DNA of 64,000 nucleotides from the NCBI GenBank assembly GCA_018268715.1, contig JAFDVZ010000020.1:62001-126000 (forward strand), read 5' to 3'. The DNA comes from Acidobacteriota bacterium. GTDB taxonomy: Bacteria > Acidobacteriota > Terriglobia > Bryobacterales > Bryobacteraceae. Within the stretch, counting starts at the first letter, position 1. Each line of letters starts with the position of its first letter. The notes below the pieces were generated by a model. That model made no database searches. It was given only the letters and a program-made list of their open reading frames with translations, and was not told the origin of the DNA. A program made the translations under genes and the position numbers. Positions 60,850 to 64,000 of this stretch are shown here, in pieces.

Positions 60850-62658
60850 ATGCCTGACTCGTTATTTTCGACTGAGTTTCAATCCGTTCTCGACGCTGTG
60901 AAAGATAACGGACACTCTCAGAAAGCATTTCCCTCGCCGGCTGACTGGCGCGATCAGTGGATTTACTTCCTCATGGTCGATCGATTCAACAACGCGTCCG
61001 CGCCGCCGCGCCACACTCCCTTCGACGATCCCGATTTCTTCGGATTTCAAGGCGGCAACTTCGCCGGCGTTCGCAACCAGTTGAGCTATATCAAGGACCT
61101 CGGCGCCGGAGCCATCTGGCTCAGCCCCGTCCTTAAGAATGTGCCCTTCGAGGAGGGGACCTACCACGGCTACGGCATCCACGACTTCCTGCACGCCGAC
61201 CCGCGCTTCGCCGCCGACCCCGCGCACGCCGACGACGAACTGCGCGCCCTGGTCGACGCCGCCCATGCGGCCGGACTCTACGTAATCCTCGACATCGTGT
61301 TGAACCACACCGGCAACGTCTTCGCCTATGTCTGCGATCCGGGTGAAGGCCACTGTACGTCCACCGGAGGCGCGGAGGCGGACCTCCGACCCACGCCGCG
61401 CGCGGTCCAGTGGCGCGACGAGACCGGCCACGCCCGCGCGGATTGGCCCGACGTCGCGGCCATCCCGTCGCCGCCGCGCAACGCCGTCCTGTGGCCCAGG
61501 GAACTCCAGCAGAACCGCCTGCTGCGCCGCCAGCAAACCGACGGCTCGGCCGACGACACCATCGGCGATTTCGCCTCGCTCAAGCAGTTCCGCAGCGATT
61601 TCGTCGAACTCCAGCAGGCGCTCATCCGGGCCTATCAATATGTGATCGCGCGCTTCGACGTCGACGGCTTCCGCATCGACACCCTACGCTATCTCAAGGG
61701 CAAATTCCCGCTGCTATTCGGCAACTCCATGCGCGAATTCGCGCTCAGCATCGGCAAGAAGAACTTCTTCACCTTCGGCGAAGTCTTCGTCAGCGACGCC
61801 GAGCAGCAGATCGCCCGCTTCATCGGACGCACCACCTCGACCGACGCGGACCTGGTGGGCGTCGACGCCGCGCTCGACTATCCGCTGTACTTCAACCTGA
61901 AGCCCGTGATGAAGGGTTTCGCGCCGCCCTCGAACCTGGTGGACATGTACCAGTTCCGGAAGTCGGTGGAGGCGGGCGTGCTCAGTTCCCACGGCGACGC
62001 CACGCGCTACTTCGTCACCTTCCTCGACAACCACGACGTGAAGGAGCGCATCCGTTTCGTCCAGCCCGGCGAGGAAACCGCTTTCGACGACCAGGTGACC
62101 ATGGCGCTCGCCTGCCTGTTCGCCCTGCCCGGCATCCCCTGCCTCTACTACGGCACCGAACAGGGACTGAAAGGCCGCGGCTCCGATCCGGCCGTGCGCG
62201 AGGCGCTCTGGGGCAGCCCCGGCTTCGACCGCTCGAGCTTCTTCTACCGCCAGATCGCCGCCATGACGCACGTCCGCGCCCAGACCCCGGCGCTGCGCTA
62301 CGGCCGCTTCTACTTCCGCCAGATCTCAGGCGACGGAGAACACTTCGGCATCTCCACGTTTCCCAACGGCGTGCTGGCGTTCTCGCGCATTCTCATGGAC
62401 CAGGAGGCTATGGTGGTGGCCAACTGCACCAGCCAGGAGTCTCGATCATTCGATGTGATCGTCGACGCCACTCTGAATCCGCCGGGCTCGGCGTTCCGCA
62501 CGCTCTACACCAACAAGGCGCACGCTCCGGCCCCGGCGCCCGTGGTCCTGAAGACCCACGTGACCGTCAACGAACTCAACGGGACCACCGGCTCAGGCCC
62601 GCTGAACGCGGTTCGCGTGGACCTGGCGCCGCTCGAAGTTCGTATCCTGGCGCTTTGA
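60850..62658 (+). CDS. alpha-amylase family glycoside hydrolase (GH13)
   Basis: 602 residues with the four GH13 regions: DIVLNHTGN (I), FDVDGFRIDTLR (II, with the nucleophile Asp), FTFGEVFVSDAEQ (III, with acid/base Glu) and FLDNHDVKERIRF (IV). A C-terminal beta-sandwich follows. No signal peptide, so it is probably cytoplasmic and acts on imported maltodextrin- or glycogen-like glucans, or on trehalose-type substrates. GAGGAGG lies 5 bases before ATG 60850. Exact specificity (amylase, glucosidase, transferase) cannot be told. Divergent from fba and followed at 15 bases by an MFS transporter. Confidence 0.93.
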   Translation: MPDSLFSTEFQSVLDAVKDNGHSQKAFPSPADWRDQWIYFLMVDRFNNASAPPRHTPFDDPDFFGFQGGNFAGVRNQLSYIKDLGAGAIWLSPVLKNVPFEEGTYHGYGIHDFLHADPRFAADPAHADDELRALVDAAHAAGLYVILDIVLNHTGNVFAYVCDPGEGHCTSTGGAEADLRPTPRAVQWRDETGHARADWPDVAAIPSPPRNAVLWPRELQQNRLLRRQQTDGSADDTIGDFASLKQFRSDFVELQQALIRAYQYVIARFDVDGFRIDTLRYLKGKFPLLFGNSMREFALSIGKKNFFTFGEVFVSDAEQQIARFIGRTTSTDADLVGVDAALDYPLYFNLKPVMKGFAPPSNLVDMYQFRKSVEAGVLSSHGDATRYFVTFLDNHDVKERIRFVQPGEETAFDDQVTMALACLFALPGIPCLYYGTEQGLKGRGSDPAVREALWGSPGFDRSSFFYRQIAAMTHVRAQTPALRYGRFYFRQISGDGEHFGISTFPNGVLAFSRILMDQEAMVVANCTSQESRSFDVIVDATLNPPGSAFRTLYTNKAHAPAPAPVVLKTHVTVNELNGTTGSGPLNAVRVDLAPLEVRILAL

Positions 62659-62672
62659 TGTCATCCTGAAGG

Positions 62673-63803
62673 TTGAACCTTCTCACGGCGCGCCTGAGCG
62701 TACTCGCCATCTTCTTCGTGCACGGCCTGGTGTTCTCCACCTGGGTTTCGAGGATCCCGGCCGTGCAGGACGCTCTCGGCCTTTCGACGGGACGCCTCGG
62801 ATTCGCGCTACTGGGCGTGGCGGCGGGCTCGGTCGTATCCATGCCGCTCGCCGGATGGCTGGTGTCGCGTTACGGTTCGCGGCCCGTGACGGCCATCTCC
62901 TCGCTGGTCTTCGCCGGCGCGCTCGCCCCTCCCGCGTTCGCCGGCTCGGCGTTCTCGCTCGCCCTGGCGTTGTCCTTACTGGGCCTGGCGGCGGGCGCCA
63001 TGGACGTCTCCATGAACGCGCAGGGCGTGCTGGTGGAGCGCATCGCCCGCAAGCCGATGATGTCCGGCTTCCACGCGGCCTTCAGTATCGGCGGCATGGC
63101 GGGCTCGGCGGCCGGCGGCTTCATTGCCCGCGCGGGCGTCGGCGTCCAACCCCACTTCATCGGCGCGGCGATGGTCTATCTGGTGCTGGTGGCGGCGTCG
63201 ATTCGCGGCTTGCTGCCGGCGGCGGAGGCGTCGTCGTCGCCCAGCCCCCTGCGCTTCAACCGCTCCATCGCCGGACTCTCGGCGCTCTGCTTCTGCTTCT
63301 TCCTCAGCGAAGGCGCCATCGCCGATTGGAGCGGCCTCCACCTCACCCGGTCCCTCGGCGCGGGCCCCGCCCAGGCGGCCATGGGATACGCCGTGTTCTC
63401 CTTCGCCATGGCCGCCGGCCGGGCTGCGGGAGACTGGCTCCGCGCGCGATTTTCCGCCGTCGCCCTGGTGCGCGGAGGAAGCCTGCTCGCCTCCGCGGGA
63501 CTCGCCGCCGCCCTGCTGGTCTCAAGCGTGCCCCTGGCCCTCGCCGGATTCACGCTGGTCGGCTTCGGCTGCTCGGTGATCGTGCCCATCACGTTTGCCG
63601 CCGCCGGCCATCAGGAAAGCTCCGGAGGATCGCTGGCGACGGTGGTTTCAGCGGGATATCTCGGACTGTTCGCGGGACCGCCCCTGATCGGCATGGCCGC
63701 CGAGGCGGTAACCCTGCGCTGGGCCCTCACGCTGGTGGTGGCGCTGTCGGCCGTGGGAGCCTGGTTAGCTCCAACCGTTGAAAAACCTGAGAGGATGGGC
63801 TGA
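62673..63803 (+). CDS. MFS transporter
   Basis: 376 residues from TTG 62673, 14 bases after the amylase stop; no in-frame ATG is closer to the first membrane segment. About twelve membrane helices are predicted: LSVLAIFFVHGLVFSTWVSRIPAV, GFALLGVAAGSVVSMPLAGWLVSRYGSRPVT, FSLALALSLLGLAAGAMDVSMNAQ, and later GYLGLFAGPPLIGMAAEAV. The DVSMNAQG motif resembles sugar/multidrug MFS members of the FucP/YbjJ type. Coupled to the amylase gene, it may handle a sugar, but substrate is not shown. Confidence 0.9.
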   Translation: MNLLTARLSVLAIFFVHGLVFSTWVSRIPAVQDALGLSTGRLGFALLGVAAGSVVSMPLAGWLVSRYGSRPVTAISSLVFAGALAPPAFAGSAFSLALALSLLGLAAGAMDVSMNAQGVLVERIARKPMMSGFHAAFSIGGMAGSAAGGFIARAGVGVQPHFIGAAMVYLVLVAASIRGLLPAAEASSSPSPLRFNRSIAGLSALCFCFFLSEGAIADWSGLHLTRSLGAGPAQAAMGYAVFSFAMAAGRAAGDWLRARFSAVALVRGGSLLASAGLAAALLVSSVPLALAGFTLVGFGCSVIVPITFAAAGHQESSGGSLATVVSAGYLGLFAGPPLIGMAAEAVTLRWALTLVVALSAVGAWLAPTVEKPERMG

Positions 63804-63822
63804 GGTGCTGTGTTCCATCGCC

Positions 63823-64000
63823 ATGCGATTCGCATTCGCGGCCCTTTGCGCGGTCGCCCTTACGGCCTGCGCCCGGGACTCCAAGGCCGACCGCGCCGCC
63901 ATCGACGCCGTGGTCGCCGAATTCAACGCCGCCATCGCCGTGAATGACCATCCCCGGATCCTGGCGGCGTTCACGCCCAACGGCGAGTACGCCAGCGAAG
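63823..64000 (+). CDS. lipoprotein with NTF2-like/SnoaL-type start (3' end outside window)
   Basis: The first 59 residues are visible. ATG 63823 gives MRFAFAALCAVALTACARDSKAD, a lipoprotein signal with lipobox LTAC. GTG 63805 is an in-frame alternative. The following AAIDAVVAEFNAAIAVNDHPRILAAFTPNGEYAS resembles the first helix and strand of DUF4440/SnoaL-like cone folds. It starts 20 bases after the MFS stop and probably continues the same transcript. Runs off the end of the window. Confidence 0.7.
   Translation, partial: MRFAFAALCAVALTACARDSKADRAAIDAVVAEFNAAIAVNDHPRILAAFTPNGEYASE

Overview
The window is high-GC bacterial DNA, packed with genes on both strands, and it most resembles an Acidobacteriota chromosome of the Solibacter/Bryobacter type (Solibacteraceae/Bryobacteraceae). 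The grounds are three secreted proteins ending in the Solibacter-type C-terminal domain (TIGR03437), a very large Oar-like TonB-dependent receptor with an N-terminal carboxypeptidase-regulatory domain, several secreted Gfo/Idh/MocA oxidoreductases, a DUF1080 protein, and a PEP-CTERM protein. This assignment comes from family knowledge only; no database search was run. I saw no insertion sequence, prophage, CRISPR array or rRNA. One tRNA gene (Ser, GCT) is present.

Layout. 1-4.6 kb: end of a DUF4380-like gene, a secreted protein, a DinB/YfiT-type protein, then (minus strand) a GMC oxidoreductase and its gluconate-2-dehydrogenase-subunit-3-like partner, and a PA14 protein. 4.6-11.9 kb: a minus-strand signalling operon with a CHASE2 histidine kinase, an NtrC-type regulator, a FecR-domain/beta-barrel protein translationally coupled to the regulator, and an unknown protein. 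11.9-19.9 kb: secreted accessory proteins (a CxxCH Reeler-like protein, a Spy/CpxP-like protein, a small porin-like barrel, a secreted intradiol dioxygenase fused to the Solibacter domain) and a sugar-oxidation set (two Gfo/Idh/MocA proteins, DUF1080). 19.9-30 kb: chemotaxis receptor, cobalamin-dependent methionine synthase (metH), and a pyrR-pyrB-pyrC operon that continues into a winged-helix protein and a serine hydrolase. 30-40.2 kb: small secreted protein, PEP-CTERM protein, homoserine dehydrogenase, methyltransferase, tRNA-Ser, TRAP transporter (DctP plus fused DctQM), a SurA/PpiC-type isomerase, murI, a Nudix hydrolase and queG. 40.3-47.2 kb: a 1,000-residue NHL-repeat protein, aldo/keto reductase, FmdB zinc ribbon, an S41/PDZ protein lacking the nucleophile serine, a membrane protein and a DUF2934 protein. 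47.2-53.3 kb: a three-gene overlapping operon (FAD dehydrogenase, ThDP enzyme, LarA-like racemase) and an aminotransferase. 53.5-64 kb: the TonB receptor, a radical SAM/SPASM gene next to a membrane protein with a Gly/Cys repeat tail and a nucleotidyltransferase-like gene, class II aldolase, a GH13 alpha-amylase, an MFS transporter and the start of a lipoprotein.

The most promising uncharacterised systems are (a) the radical SAM / Gly-Cys-tail / nucleotidyltransferase trio at 56.9-59.5 kb, (b) the LarA / ThDP / FAD operon at 47.2-51.8 kb, (c) the CHASE2-NtrC-FecR-barrel signalling operon at 5.6-11.8 kb and (d) the apparently inactive S41 protease at 44.8-46.1 kb. The only intergenic stretch above 300 bases is 36388-36796, which holds one possible small gene (36487-36759). 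Other gaps are short and hold little beyond the hairpins listed.
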